Positions 34,742 through 43,403 are shown, numbered from the stretch's first letter. The stretch is 64,000 nucleotides of DNA from R-RK-3 sp031399085 (GCA_031399085.1 JANNOQ010000033.1:124001-188000); one strand, 5' to 3'. Program-made: numbers and translations. Notes: generated by a model not told the origin, from the letters alone.

Positions 34742-35035
34742 TCACGGCAGATGACGATCAAAATCCATCCGCTGATGAAGAATGCGAACCACGCCGGCAC
34801 TGTCGTCGATTGCACGATAAAATAGGACGTGCGAGCCAACCGGGTATTTTCCGTAGCCTTCCCGGACATGATCGCAGTTTCGGCCAAGCGCCGGCGTTTC
34901 CGCGATCAGTTCGACCGCCTCGGCTATCAGCCGGATATATCGCTCGGCCTGATCAGCACCCCATCTGCGCGCCGTATAGGTCCAGATGCCATTAAGGTCA
35001 TGCAGCGCGCGTGGAGAAAAGACGAAGCGGCTCAT
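34742..35035 (-). CDS. parE: ParE/RelE-family toxin
   Basis: A 97-residue protein of the ParE/RelE fold. The pattern FSPRALHDLNGIWTYTARRWG at the start and HVLFYRAIDDSAGVVRILHQ at the end is characteristic of ParE, which poisons DNA gyrase; RelE-type mRNA cleavage cannot be excluded by sequence alone. Its ATG overlaps the antitoxin stop by 4 nt (ATGA), giving a coupled operon with the antitoxin first. Confidence 0.9.
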   Translation of the reverse strand: MSRFVFSPRALHDLNGIWTYTARRWGADQAERYIRLIAEAVELIAETPALGRNCDHVREGYGKYPVGSHVLFYRAIDDSAGVVRILHQRMDFDRHLP

Positions 35036-35283
35036 TTCGCCGCTGCGGTGCCCTTACGCTTCTCGGTGATAAACGCCTCGAAATCGAAGGGCTCTGACGC
35101 ACCGCTCATCTCACCGTCGACCAATGCGGCCCGGAGCGCTTGGAGACTGGCCTCACGCTCTTCGAGAAGCCGTAGACCGGCACGCACAACTTCGCTTGCG
35201 GAGGCGTAACGCCCTTGCGTGACCTGCTCGTCGATGAAGTCGGCGAAATGGTCACCGATGCTGATGGAGGTGTTTTTGTTCAT
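35032..35283 (-). CDS. parD: ParD-family antitoxin
   Basis: An 83-residue ribbon-helix-helix protein. The N-terminal strand and helices are SISIGDHFADFIDEQVTQG and YASASEVVRAGLRLLEE, the CopG/ParD DNA-binding unit that dimerises and represses its own promoter. The C-terminal tail with GEMSGASEPFDF wraps the toxin in related complexes. The ATG at 35283 is chosen over an upstream frame reaching 35439, because the promoter and operator lie directly before it and its predicted transcript starts at the ATG. Confidence 0.9.
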   Translation of the reverse strand: MNKNTSISIGDHFADFIDEQVTQGRYASASEVVRAGLRLLEEREASLQALRAALVDGEMSGASEPFDFEAFITEKRKGTAAAK

Positions 35284-35289
35284 TGCAAA

Positions 35290-35318
35290 TTTATACCAAA
35301 AATTGGTATCCAGCGCAA
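35290..35318 (-). promoter_or_regulatory. parDE promoter with operator palindrome
   Basis: On the minus strand TTGCGC (35318-35313) and TATAAA (35295-35290) are 17 bp apart. The palindrome ATACCAA-AAA-TTGGTAT (35293-35309) lies in the spacer and overlaps the -10 box, as expected of a ParD operator. The predicted transcription start coincides with the parD ATG. Confidence 0.7.
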
Positions 35319-35356
35319 GTTGACTTGGCGGCAAGGACGTTACCGGAAGCCGGCCG

Positions 35357-35791
35357 TTACAAAAGCGACAGCGCCTCAAGTTCCGCGCGCATCGCGGCGG
35401 GAATTTCGCCTTCGGCCAAAACCTGCGCAGAACCGGCATCGGCGGGCGCGTCCTCCGGTTTGAGATAGCGCCAGCCCTGGAACGGACGGCGCGGATAGGG
35501 CCGGGTCGCGATCAGCGCGTGATCGAGGACGACGCCGCAGAGCGAGCGGCCGGCCGCATCGGTTTCCGGGCGCAATTCGAGAATTTTTTGGCGCGCCCGG
35601 ATCACCCCCTTGATGGCCCAGTAGAGCGACCCGGATTTCACCACCGCCGGACCCTGGCGCGGCGTGCTTCGGGTGCGGTGGATCAGCTCCTCCGGTGCGC
35701 CGACCCGCCGGAACGTCTCAAGACGCATGGCTTGCCAGGCCGACAGCTCCTCGAGGGTGTCGACGCCAACGCAAAGCTTAATCAGATGCAT
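35357..35791 (-). CDS. DUF1489-like protein
   Basis: A 144-residue soluble protein found mainly in alphaproteobacteria. The start HLIKLCVGVDTLEELSAWQ and the middle SGSLYWAIKGVIRARQKIL are the recognisable parts of the DUF1489 family. Its function is unknown. Its first 14 nt overlap the end of the carboxylase gene on the same strand, so the two are co-translated. Confidence 0.82.
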   Translation of the reverse strand: MHLIKLCVGVDTLEELSAWQAMRLETFRRVGAPEELIHRTRSTPRQGPAVVKSGSLYWAIKGVIRARQKILELRPETDAAGRSLCGVVLDHALIATRPYPRRPFQGWRYLKPEDAPADAGSAQVLAEGEIPAAMRAELEALSLL

Positions 35792-37745
35792 CGGCCGCAC
35801 CCAATTCCAACTCGGCGATGACCGCGCCTAAATCGACCTGCTCGCCCTCGCGCTGATGCAGGCTCTTGACCACCCCGTCCGCCGGGGCGTGCAGCACGTG
35901 CTCCATCTTCATCGCCTCGACGATCGCCATCCGGTCGCCGAGCGCAACGGCGTCGCCTTCCTTAACGAAGATTTTCGCCAGCCGGCCGGGCATGGGCGCC
36001 CGAAGCAGCCCGCCAGAGGCATTATCCGCCGCAGCCTTTTGGCGCGGGGCGAAGCGAACCCGGGTCGGGCGCATGCCGCGCCAGACGATCACCATTTCGT
36101 CAGCCTGGGTGATTTCCGAATCGTCCAAGCCGGCCAGGTGGGCGTCTTCGCCGATGCGCGGACCTGCCGGCGTCCAGGCGACAGCGACCGTCTCGCGGCG
36201 GCCATCAGCTTCGACGTCGTAGGTCATTTCGCGCGGAGGGGCGAAGTCGAAAGCGTCGTTGACATCCCATGGGCTGTGCGGCTCATCCGATAGCGCGCGA
36301 CGGTGTTTGGCGGCGTCGCTTTGCTGCATTTCGAGCAAGGCGAGCGCGCCGCGTCCGGCCGCCATGCGATCCTCCACGGGCTGCGTCAACGCGCCGAGAT
36401 GGCCTTCGATATAACGGGTCGACAGGCTCTCGCCTTCGGTCTTTGCCCGCGTCGCGAGTGCATGGAGGAAGGCCAGATTCGTCTGCGGCCCAGCGACGAC
36501 CGTATCGGCAAGCGCGCCGAGCAGCTTGTCATAGGCCGCCGCCCGGCCCTCGCCAAAGCCGATGATCTTGGCAATCATTGCATCGTAATAGGGTGGAACC
36601 TCGCTGCCGGTTTCGACCCCGCTATCGACGCGCACCCCTGCCCTCTCCGGAAAGCGCGCGCGCCAAATCCTGCCTGGAGACGGCAGAAATCCGGTCGCCG
36701 GGTCCTCGGCGTAGAGCCGCGCCTCGACCGCCGAACCTTCAGCCCGAATAGCGTCTTGAGTAAGCGGCATCGGCTCACCCGCCGCGATGCGAAACTGCCA
36801 TTCGACCAGGTCGAGTCCCGTAATCAGCTCCGTCACCGGATGCTCGATCTGCAGCCGCGTATTCATTTCCATGAAATAGAAGGGCGTGTCGTCCGTCATC
36901 GGCCCGCCGGGCACGAGAAATTCCAACGTCCCCGCGCCAAGATAGTTCACCGCTCGGGCGGCCAGCAACGCCGCCTCCGTCATGCGGGCTCGTAAGTCTG
37001 CCGGCATGTTGATCGCGGGGGCTTCCTCGATCACCTTCTGGCTGCGGCGCTGGAGGGTGCATTCGCGCTCGAACAGATGAACCGCGGTGCCATGCGTGTC
37101 GCCGAACACCTGCACCTCGATATGCCGGGCCGGCTCGATCAGCTTTTCGATCAGCAGCCGCCCGTCGCCGAACGCAGATTCCGCCTCGCGCCGGGCGCTG
37201 GCCGCCGCCTCGGCCAATTCGCTGGGCGCAAAGACCGGCTTTAAGCCCTTGCCGCCGCCGCCCGCAACCGCCTTCAGCACCACCGGATAGCCGATCAGTG
37301 CGGCCTCGCGCGCGAAGGTGGCGTCGTCCTGGGCGTCGCCGGAAAAACCGGGAACGGTTGGGATGCCGAGCTGCGCCGCGAGCCGTTTGGCTTCGTCCTT
37401 CTGCCCCATGATGCGGATCGCCTCGGGCGACGGGCCGACGAAGACGATCCCGGCGCGCCCGCAGGCCGCGGCGAACTCGGCATTCTCCGCCAGAAAGCCG
37501 CTGCCGGGGTGAATGCACTCGGCGCCCGCCGCGAGCGCGGCCTCGACGATACGATCTTGCCGCAGATAGCTTTCCTTGCTGGGAGCTGGGCCAAGCTCGA
37601 CGCTCGCATCGGCGGCTCGAACATGCAGCGCCGAGCGGTCGGCGGTGGAATAGACGGCGATCGTGCGCATTCCCAGGCGCTTAGCCGTGCGGATAATGCG
37701 CAGCGCGATTTCGCCACGATTGGCAATGAGAACGGATTTGAGCAA
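35778..37745 (-). CDS. Acyl-CoA carboxylase alpha subunit (biotin carboxylase plus biotinyl domain)
   Basis: A 655-residue protein that carboxylates biotin with ATP and bicarbonate. It has a biotin carboxylase domain (SVLIANRGEIALRIIRTAKR, the glycine-rich AGGGGKGLKPV, FMEMNTRLQIEHPVTE), a linker domain, and a biotinyl domain with the target Lys in EAMKMEH near residue 605. EAMKMEH and the length suit methylcrotonyl-CoA carboxylase, but propionyl- or geranyl-CoA are possible. A beta subunit is not adjacent. The start is probably the TTG at 37745; the frame is open for another 125 codons but these overlap LysR. Confidence 0.9.
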   Translation of the reverse strand: MLKSVLIANRGEIALRIIRTAKRLGMRTIAVYSTADRSALHVRAADASVELGPAPSKESYLRQDRIVEAALAAGAECIHPGSGFLAENAEFAAACGRAGIVFVGPSPEAIRIMGQKDEAKRLAAQLGIPTVPGFSGDAQDDATFAREAALIGYPVVLKAVAGGGGKGLKPVFAPSELAEAAASARREAESAFGDGRLLIEKLIEPARHIEVQVFGDTHGTAVHLFERECTLQRRSQKVIEEAPAINMPADLRARMTEAALLAARAVNYLGAGTLEFLVPGGPMTDDTPFYFMEMNTRLQIEHPVTELITGLDLVEWQFRIAAGEPMPLTQDAIRAEGSAVEARLYAEDPATGFLPSPGRIWRARFPERAGVRVDSGVETGSEVPPYYDAMIAKIIGFGEGRAAAYDKLLGALADTVVAGPQTNLAFLHALATRAKTEGESLSTRYIEGHLGALTQPVEDRMAAGRGALALLEMQQSDAAKHRRALSDEPHSPWDVNDAFDFAPPREMTYDVEADGRRETVAVAWTPAGPRIGEDAHLAGLDDSEITQADEMVIVWRGMRPTRVRFAPRQKAAADNASGGLLRAPMPGRLAKIFVKEGDAVALGDRMAIVEAMKMEHVLHAPADGVVKSLHQREGEQVDLGAVIAELELGAADASD

Positions 37746-37851
37746 CGCTGTGATCCCCCGCCGCGATGGTCCCCATGCTAAGCAATGGCGGGGATTGGGC
37801 AACGAAAAAGACCGCCCATCCCCCTCGATGACGGTTTTCCCCAGCCACGCG

Positions 37852-38697
37852 CTATGACAGCCCCGACGCGATCTGCTTGAGGCTGTCGAGGATCGGCTCA
37901 TAGGCTTCCTCGTCGCGGTCCTCCGGATAGACGGCGTAGGCCGGATAAACGAATCGCGGCGAGCGTTTGCGCAGAACCAGCTCACCCGAATCGATATAGG
38001 GCTGCGCGGCGCGGATCGGGAAATAGGCCGCGCCCCTGGTCGCGAGCAGATAGCGCACCCCCAGCACGCCGAGATCGAGCGACAATCCCGGCAGGCGCAG
38101 ATTAGGAAACGCCAGCGCATGGTCCGCCTGGAACTCCGGCCCCCAATTCACAAAGACATAATCCGACATCGGATGTTTGCGCTCATCGCCGCCGGAGACC
38201 AGCACGAGCTCCTCGTCGAACAAATGCTCGATGATGAGGCTCGGCCGGTTGGTCGGCCGGTACATGATGGCAAGATCGAGCGTGCCTTCGGTCAGCCGGT
38301 CCATCAGGCCGATCGACGAGCCACTCGTCGCCGTGACCGCGATGTCGGGGATATTTTCGCGCATCCAGGCGAGCCAGTGCAGCAGGAACCCATCCCACAG
38401 GCTGAGCTGTCCGCCCACGGAGAGATGGTCGCGATGCGTTTCGGCGAGCCCCACTTCCAGCCGCGCATGTTCCCAGACGCGCACGATCGCCAGCGCGTGC
38501 TTGTGGAACTGCTGGCCGGAGGGCGTCAGCGTCGCACCGGATTTGGACCGCTGCAGCAGCGACCGGCCGAGCATGTCCTCGAGCGCTTTGATTCGCGAAC
38601 TGACGGTCGATTGGGTGACGTGCAGCCGCTCGGCCGCGTCGACAAAGGAGCCGGCTTCTGCGATGGCGAGAAAGGTCTTGGCGAGTGTCGTGTCCAT
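37852..38697 (-). CDS. LysR-family transcriptional regulator
   Basis: A 281-residue regulator with an N-terminal winged helix (FLAIAEAGSFVDAAERLHVT, TVSSRIKALEDMLG) and a C-terminal co-inducer-binding domain. It lies 106 bp upstream of the carboxylase on the same strand, so it may control this gene or be its cotranscribed regulator, and it is divergent from the lysine-rich miniprotein gene. A 17-bp palindrome with a T-N11-A core lies 23 bp before its ATG. Confidence 0.92.
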   Translation of the reverse strand: MDTTLAKTFLAIAEAGSFVDAAERLHVTQSTVSSRIKALEDMLGRSLLQRSKSGATLTPSGQQFHKHALAIVRVWEHARLEVGLAETHRDHLSVGGQLSLWDGFLLHWLAWMRENIPDIAVTATSGSSIGLMDRLTEGTLDLAIMYRPTNRPSLIIEHLFDEELVLVSGGDERKHPMSDYVFVNWGPEFQADHALAFPNLRLPGLSLDLGVLGVRYLLATRGAAYFPIRAAQPYIDSGELVLRKRSPRFVYPAYAVYPEDRDEEAYEPILDSLKQIASGLS

Positions 38698-38719
38698 GGT
38701 GAGCGCGGCCTATTTCAGC

Positions 38720-38736
38720 TATCGACTTTTTCGATA
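38720..38736. promoter_or_regulatory. LysR-type palindrome upstream of the regulator
   Basis: TATCGA-CTTTT-TCGATA is a perfect 6-bp-arm palindrome at 38720-38736. It resembles the T-N11-A pattern of LysR binding sites and could control both the regulator and the divergent miniprotein gene. Confidence 0.5.
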
Positions 38737-38832
38737 TTAAACAGAGAAAAAATTCGTTTGCCTAATGACATGACGCAGCCCAGATTGCAACCCTGCGGAC
38801 AGATGTTCCGCTTTGCCCAAAGGTAGATCGAA

Positions 38833-38931
38833 ATGAAGAAGAAGACAGAAAGCAAACCCAAAGCTGCTCCCGCCTCCACCAAAACGGCTGACAAGCCGTC
38901 GGGCGGCGCCAAAAAGGGCGGCAAGAAGTAG
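38833..38931 (+). CDS. Lysine-rich 32-residue miniprotein
   Basis: ATG at 38833 with AAGGTAG about seven bases upstream opens a frame of 32 codons ending in TAG at 38931. The product holds 11 lysines, many alanines and prolines, begins MKKKTESKPK and ends AKKGGKK, and has only two acidic residues. The composition resembles the tails of histone-H1-like or other nucleic-acid-binding basic proteins. A perfect Rho-independent terminator begins 19 bp after the stop, which supports a discrete transcription unit. Function unknown. Confidence 0.6.
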   Translation: MKKKTESKPKAAPASTKTADKPSGGAKKGGKK

Positions 38932-38949
38932 GTTTCGTCGAATCAGTTA

Positions 38950-38983
38950 AAAGGGAAGAAGCGATTCTTCCCTTTCTCTTTTC
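38950..38983 (+). terminator. Rho-independent terminator after the miniprotein
   Basis: AAAGGGAAGAA at 38950-38960 pairs perfectly with TTCTTCCCTTT at 38965-38975 around GCGA, followed by CTCTTTTCC. Confidence 0.85.
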
Positions 38984-39016
38984 CATTTCCCCGCGATCAG
39001 GTTCAGCGAGTTCATC

Positions 39017-39385
39017 ATGGCGCGAGGCACATATGCCTTCACCTTTTTGGCGGCCGTTCTGGCGGCTGCGCCAGCTCAAGCGCTGCAGCTGACCAATCGC
39101 GACGCCACCGACCAGAAGATCGTCGTCACCGAAAAAACCGGCACACAGGAATTGCTGCTGAAGCCCTCGCAAATGCTTGACGGTGTTTGCAATTCGGGCT
39201 GCACGATGAAAATGTCGGACGGCGAGGAATATGAGTTCGACGGCAATGAGGTGGTGTCGATCGAAGAAGGCTTGATGTTCCTCGACGAACCGACGGATAC
39301 GGGGGCGCCCGATTCGGGCATTCTCGATCCGGGCAATGCCGATGCCGGAACAGCCGAACCAGACGGCGCTGAAAAGAAGAATTAG
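39017..39385 (+). CDS. Small secreted protein, unknown
   Basis: A 122-residue protein with a signal peptide (AFTFLAAVLAAAPAQA, cleavage near residue 23). The mature part begins with beta-strand-like segments (LQLTNRDATDQKIVVTEK) and holds two cysteines in CNSGC, which may form a disulfide. The C-terminal 40 residues are acidic and Asp/Gly/Pro-rich and likely disordered. No family is recognised. It stands alone between the miniprotein terminator and convergent galE. Confidence 0.6.
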   Translation: MARGTYAFTFLAAVLAAAPAQALQLTNRDATDQKIVVTEKTGTQELLLKPSQMLDGVCNSGCTMKMSDGEEYEFDGNEVVSIEEGLMFLDEPTDTGAPDSGILDPGNADAGTAEPDGAEKKN

Positions 39386-39476
39386 GCGCTGGCCTAAGGC
39401 GGACGGCTGAGGCCGACCCGCCGCCCCGAACTGAAATCCACAAGTAATTGAAGACGTCCTGCCGCCCGTATCCCGC

Positions 39477-40481
39477 CTACTGCGCCGCAACCTGACCCTT
39501 GCGCAGCGCTTCCAATTTGCGCTCCCAGTTCAGGGCGTGCTCGACGATCAGCTCAAGATCCTCGAACTGCGGATTCCACGGAAAAGTTTCGTGGATAAGC
39601 CGCGTAGCCGCAATCAGCTCGGCAGGATCGCCGGCACGCCGGCCGGACAGACGCACCTCAAAGTCAACGCCCGAGACCCGCTTCACCATCTCGATCACCT
39701 CAAGCACGGAATAGCCACGGCCATAGCCACAATTCAGCACGAGATTGTGCCCGCCGGCGCGCAGATATTGCAGCGCCTGCCAATGCGCGCGGGCAAGATC
39801 GGTGACGTGGATATAGTCCCGCACGCAGGTTCCGTCCGGCGTCGGATAATCCGTGCCGAACACGTCCAGATAGGCCCGCTTGCCCGTAACCGCTTCGCAG
39901 CCGGCCTTGATGAGATGGGTCGCCTTGGGCGTTGCCTGGCCCGACCGGCTCGCCGCATCGGCGCCCGCGACGTTGAAATAGCGCAGGGCGCAATAGCGCA
40001 AGGGATGCGCGGCGGCGGTGTCCGCCAGCATTTGCTCGGTCATCATTTTGGAGGCGCCGTATGGCGAAATGGGCCTGAGCGGCGCATTCTCCGCAACGGG
40101 CATGGTTTCGGGAATGCCGTACACGGCGGCGGTCGAGGAGAAAATAAAATGCTCTACGCCATGCGCGACGGCGGCCGCGAGCAGGCTGCGCGATTTCACC
40201 GTGTTGTTGAGATAATAGCCGAGCGGATCGGCGACGGAGTCCGGCACAACGACCGACCCGGCGAAATGGAGGACGGTGTCAACCGGGTGCTCGGCGAAGA
40301 TGCTGGCCAGCAGTGCTTCATCGGCTACATCCCCTTCGACGAAATGGACGCCGAGCGGCACGAGTTGCCGCAGTCCCGTCGACAGATTGTCGAGCACGAC
40401 GACCTGCTCGCCATTGTCGGCAAGTTCGAGCGCCATATGGCTGCCGATATAGCCCGCCCCGCCGGTGACCAAGACCGCCAT
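39477..40481 (-). CDS. galE: UDP-glucose 4-epimerase
   Basis: A 334-residue extended SDR that interconverts UDP-glucose and UDP-galactose and supplies galactose for polysaccharides. It has the NAD motif VTGGAGYIGSH, the catalytic SSTAAVYG and YGASK pair, and CVRDYIHVTDLARAH. The start is the ATG at 40481 behind AAGGAAGG; a longer frame upstream is ignored. It follows dksA by 64 bp on the same strand. Confidence 0.93.
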   Translation of the reverse strand: MAVLVTGGAGYIGSHMALELADNGEQVVVLDNLSTGLRQLVPLGVHFVEGDVADEALLASIFAEHPVDTVLHFAGSVVVPDSVADPLGYYLNNTVKSRSLLAAAVAHGVEHFIFSSTAAVYGIPETMPVAENAPLRPISPYGASKMMTEQMLADTAAAHPLRYCALRYFNVAGADAASRSGQATPKATHLIKAGCEAVTGKRAYLDVFGTDYPTPDGTCVRDYIHVTDLARAHWQALQYLRAGGHNLVLNCGYGRGYSVLEVIEMVKRVSGVDFEVRLSGRRAGDPAELIAATRLIHETFPWNPQFEDLELIVEHALNWERKLEALRKGQVAAQ

Positions 40482-40545
40482 ATCAGAGCCTTCCTTAAAA
40501 TGATTCGGCTGGGCCGAGCGTCCACGCATTCGCTTAGCAAAGCAT

Positions 40546-40962
40546 TCACTCGTCGCGATAAATTCGCTCCCGCCGCTCATGCCGTTCCTGCGCCTCCAGC
40601 GTCCGCTCGACGACGGGGCGCGCCTCAAGCCGCTTCAAACTGATCGGCTCGCCGGTGTCGATGCAATAGCCATAGCTGCCGTCGTCAATGCGCGTTATGG
40701 CTTCGTCGATTTTGGCGATCAGCTTGCGCTGCCGGTCCCGCGCGCGAAGCTCAAGCGCGCGCTCCGTTTCAGAACTGGCGCGATCGGTGAGATCTGGATG
40801 CTGGCCGGTGTCTTGCAGATTTTCCAGGGTCTCGCGGCTGGCGCGCAGAATTTCGGACTTCCAATCAATCAGCTTTTTGCGGAAATACGCCAGCTGGCGC
40901 TCGCTCATAAACGGTTCGCCTTCCGACGGCCGATAATCGTCCGGCAGATCAGGGCCGCGCAT
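40546..40962 (-). CDS. dksA: DksA-family RNA polymerase-binding factor
   Basis: A 138-residue protein of the DksA/TraR family. It binds the RNA polymerase secondary channel and works with ppGpp. The coiled coil with its tip is DLTDRASSETERALELRARD, and the zinc-finger region reads GYCIDTGEPISLKRLEARP with a single Cys. The four-cysteine zinc site of the E. coli protein is thus reduced, as in some other alphaproteobacterial DksA proteins. AAGAGG precedes the ATG at 40962; the frame upstream to 41103 is unlikely to be used. Confidence 0.9.
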   Translation of the reverse strand: MRGPDLPDDYRPSEGEPFMSERQLAYFRKKLIDWKSEILRASRETLENLQDTGQHPDLTDRASSETERALELRARDRQRKLIAKIDEAITRIDDGSYGYCIDTGEPISLKRLEARPVVERTLEAQERHERRERIYRDE

Positions 40963-41178
40963 GAAAAACCTCTTGCTGAATATACGATGCCGCTCTCTAT
41001 GCCCTTGCCACGATTCGCGAGTGACAACACTGGCGCTGGACAGGCCACGCTCGTGCGGCACGTATTTAGCCCTAATTGTCTTCAAGTCAAGATCAACGAT
41101 CACCGCCTAGGCGCACGGCACCGGTCCCCGCGAGCGGATCAAAGCATAATTCTCGAAAGGCCAGAGAGGTTTACCTGG

Positions 41179-42276
41179 TCAGGCGACGCGCCTTTCATGG
41201 GTTTGACGCGCGTCTTCATTTGCGCGGCGCCAATGGTCCTCACCGGTAAACTGGATGTCGGCGAGCGGACGCATCGCGCCATTTGCGTAATGCGCGAAAA
41301 GCCTTCCGCGCCCGGACATGGACATGCCGGTAAACGCGCCGCCGGCGCAGCCATCAGCAGCCACGGCCAGCACCTTGACTAGGCCGCTCCGGTCGGCAAA
41401 TTGTGTGACGCCGCCTGGACCGAAAACGATCGAAATGTTGCCTAGGCGCACGCCGTCGACCACCATGTCAATCACCGGCACGACAAGCGAGGCATCCTCC
41501 AGACGACCTTCAGCTCCGAAGACGAAGGAATGTCCGACATTCTTCCAGGCGACTTCGCCGCTGCGGGCGTCGCGCCGGACTCGGTGAAACAGATTCCAGC
41601 AATCGCGCCCGGCGCTGCGCAGCGAGGTCGCCTTCGCCCAGCGCAGGACGAGTTGCACCATCCGGCCATCGGGTGAGACGAGTTCGACCGAGCCGCCCGC
41701 GAGCGAACGGTCGAGAAACTTCACCCGTTCATCGCCAAGCACGATGCCCGACCCTTGCACGGAAGGGTCGCGGGCAAATAGCGTCCGGTCGAGCAGTTCG
41801 CTGCCGCTGATGTCGAAATCGGCCGTGGCCGTCATCGGGAATGCGGGCAGATTGGCGCGGTAGGAAATCCGGCTGGTGCCGGCGGTTTCGATGCCGGTTG
41901 CGTCCAGCCGCACGACCTCCGGCGCGTTCGCGGCGGGCTGGCCAGCGTCGTCGAGTGGAATGCCCAGCAGGAACCGGCCATCGCCATTGATGAGATAGCC
42001 GTCCTCGCTCAGCGCCAAACTGTCGTCGGTCGAAACAAAGGGTTGGCCGAACAGCGGCTCGCCGGAGGCCGTGACGCCGGTCTGCTCGCAGACGAGAAAG
42101 ATTTCGCTCGGCGCGGGGTCGCTATCCGTGTCGGCGTCAGACGCGTCCAGCTCCGGGTCCCAGGCCGCGCCGAATTCCGGCTCATAGGCACGGAAATCGT
42201 CGGGCAGCTCGAATGTTGCGTCCCTGGCGAAATGCCGGAGCCCGGGCGCCGACGCCAATGCCTGGATGAAACCCAT
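41179..42276 (-). CDS. Flagellar hook-protein-like (FlgE D2 region) without terminal domains
   Basis: A 365-residue protein. Residues 80-150 (DGYLINGDGRFLLGIPLD, RISYRANLPAFP) and the C-terminal VTQFADRSGLVKVLAVAADG, TGMSMSGRGRLFAHYANG match the middle domains of the hook protein FlgE. The conserved N-terminal helix motif and C-terminal helix needed for hook polymerisation are absent, and no other flagellar gene is in the window. An AGGAGG ribosome-binding site precedes the ATG at 42276. It may be a hook-related minor protein or an adapted remnant; its expression signals are intact. Confidence 0.7.
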   Translation of the reverse strand: MGFIQALASAPGLRHFARDATFELPDDFRAYEPEFGAAWDPELDASDADTDSDPAPSEIFLVCEQTGVTASGEPLFGQPFVSTDDSLALSEDGYLINGDGRFLLGIPLDDAGQPAANAPEVVRLDATGIETAGTSRISYRANLPAFPMTATADFDISGSELLDRTLFARDPSVQGSGIVLGDERVKFLDRSLAGGSVELVSPDGRMVQLVLRWAKATSLRSAGRDCWNLFHRVRRDARSGEVAWKNVGHSFVFGAEGRLEDASLVVPVIDMVVDGVRLGNISIVFGPGGVTQFADRSGLVKVLAVAADGCAGGAFTGMSMSGRGRLFAHYANGAMRPLADIQFTGEDHWRRANEDARQTHERRVA

Positions 42277-42486
42277 CTTAGCCTCCTCGCTTAAGCTGGC
42301 CTTAAAGCTTTGTCTAAAGTGGCGCATCAACGCTTACGAAAGGTAAACGGGGATGCAGGATTTTTCGGCACGGGCTTCGGAGAGGCTGTTGCAGTTTACA
42401 AAGGCGTTACCAAAAAGCATTTGATTAAAATGGCCCGCCGGGCTTTGCTGATTGCAGCGAGCGGCTTCAATGAACCGGGATAAATG

Positions 42487-43332
42487 ATGCGTTTCGAAGG
42501 CACCAGCACCTATGTCGCGACGGATGATCTGCGGGTCGCCGTCAATGCCGCCATCGCGCTGGAGCGGCCGCTGCTGATCAAGGGCGAGCCGGGCACCGGC
42601 AAGACCGTCCTCGCGCATGAGGTGGCGGCGGCAATCGGCGCGCCGCTGATCGAATGGCACATCAAATCGACGACCAAGGCGCAGCAGGGGCTTTACGATT
42701 ATGACGCCGTCAGCCGCCTGCGCGACAGCCAGCTCGGCGATGAGCGCGTCAAGGACATCCGCAACTACATACGGCGCGGCAAACTCTGGGACGCCTTCGT
42801 CGCCGACAAGCGCCCGGTGCTGCTGATCGACGAGATCGACAAGGCCGACATCGAGTTCCCGAACGACCTGTTGCAGGAACTCGACCGCATGGAGTTCTAC
42901 GTTTACGAGACGGGCGAGACGATCAAGGCGGTTCAGCGCCCCGTGGTGATGATTACGTCGAATAATGAGAAGGAGCTGCCGGACGCGTTTCTGCGGCGCT
43001 GTTTCTTCCACTACATCAAATTTCCCGACCCCGACACGATGACGCAAATCGTCGATGTGCATTTTCCCGGATTGAAGCAGCGGCTGCTCAAAGAGGCTCT
43101 CAGGGTTTTCTACGAGCTGCGGGACGTGCCCGGCCTGAAGAAAAAGCCGTCCACCTCGGAACTGCTCGACTGGCTGAAGCTTCTTCTTAACGAAGACATC
43201 GATGCCGACACGCTGCGGGAGCGCGATCCGAAGAAGGCCATCCCCCCGCTGCACGGCGCGCTGCTAAAGAACGAGCAGGATGTGCACCTTTTTGAACGGC
43301 TGGCCTTCATGGTGCGACGTAAAGATGGCTGA
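42487..43332 (+). CDS. MoxR/CbbQ-type AAA+ ATPase
   Basis: A 281-residue AAA+ protein of the MoxR family. Walker A is KGEPGTGKTVLAHE, Walker B is VLLIDEIDKAD, and the sensor region is VVMITSNNEKELPDAFLRRC. Relatives act with a von Willebrand-domain partner to insert or activate metal cofactors (CbbQ/NorQ/CoxD-like). Here no such partner is adjacent. Two ATG codons at 42484 and 42487 are in frame; either could start. The best matches by eye are the CoxD-like group. Confidence 0.88.
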   Translation: MRFEGTSTYVATDDLRVAVNAAIALERPLLIKGEPGTGKTVLAHEVAAAIGAPLIEWHIKSTTKAQQGLYDYDAVSRLRDSQLGDERVKDIRNYIRRGKLWDAFVADKRPVLLIDEIDKADIEFPNDLLQELDRMEFYVYETGETIKAVQRPVVMITSNNEKELPDAFLRRCFFHYIKFPDPDTMTQIVDVHFPGLKQRLLKEALRVFYELRDVPGLKKKPSTSELLDWLKLLLNEDIDADTLRERDPKKAIPPLHGALLKNEQDVHLFERLAFMVRRKDG

Positions 43333-43403
43333 TAGAACGTAACGCTATCGCACAATCGCCGTGTTATATTGCAAGCAAACTACGGTTTACAGGAGACCGA
43401 ACC

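Noticed and set aside
37746..38120. N-terminal extension of the carboxylase frame
   Set aside because: The extra 125 residues are basic and low-complexity, overlap the LysR gene, and precede the conserved SVLIANRGE start; a TTG at 37745 is more likely.
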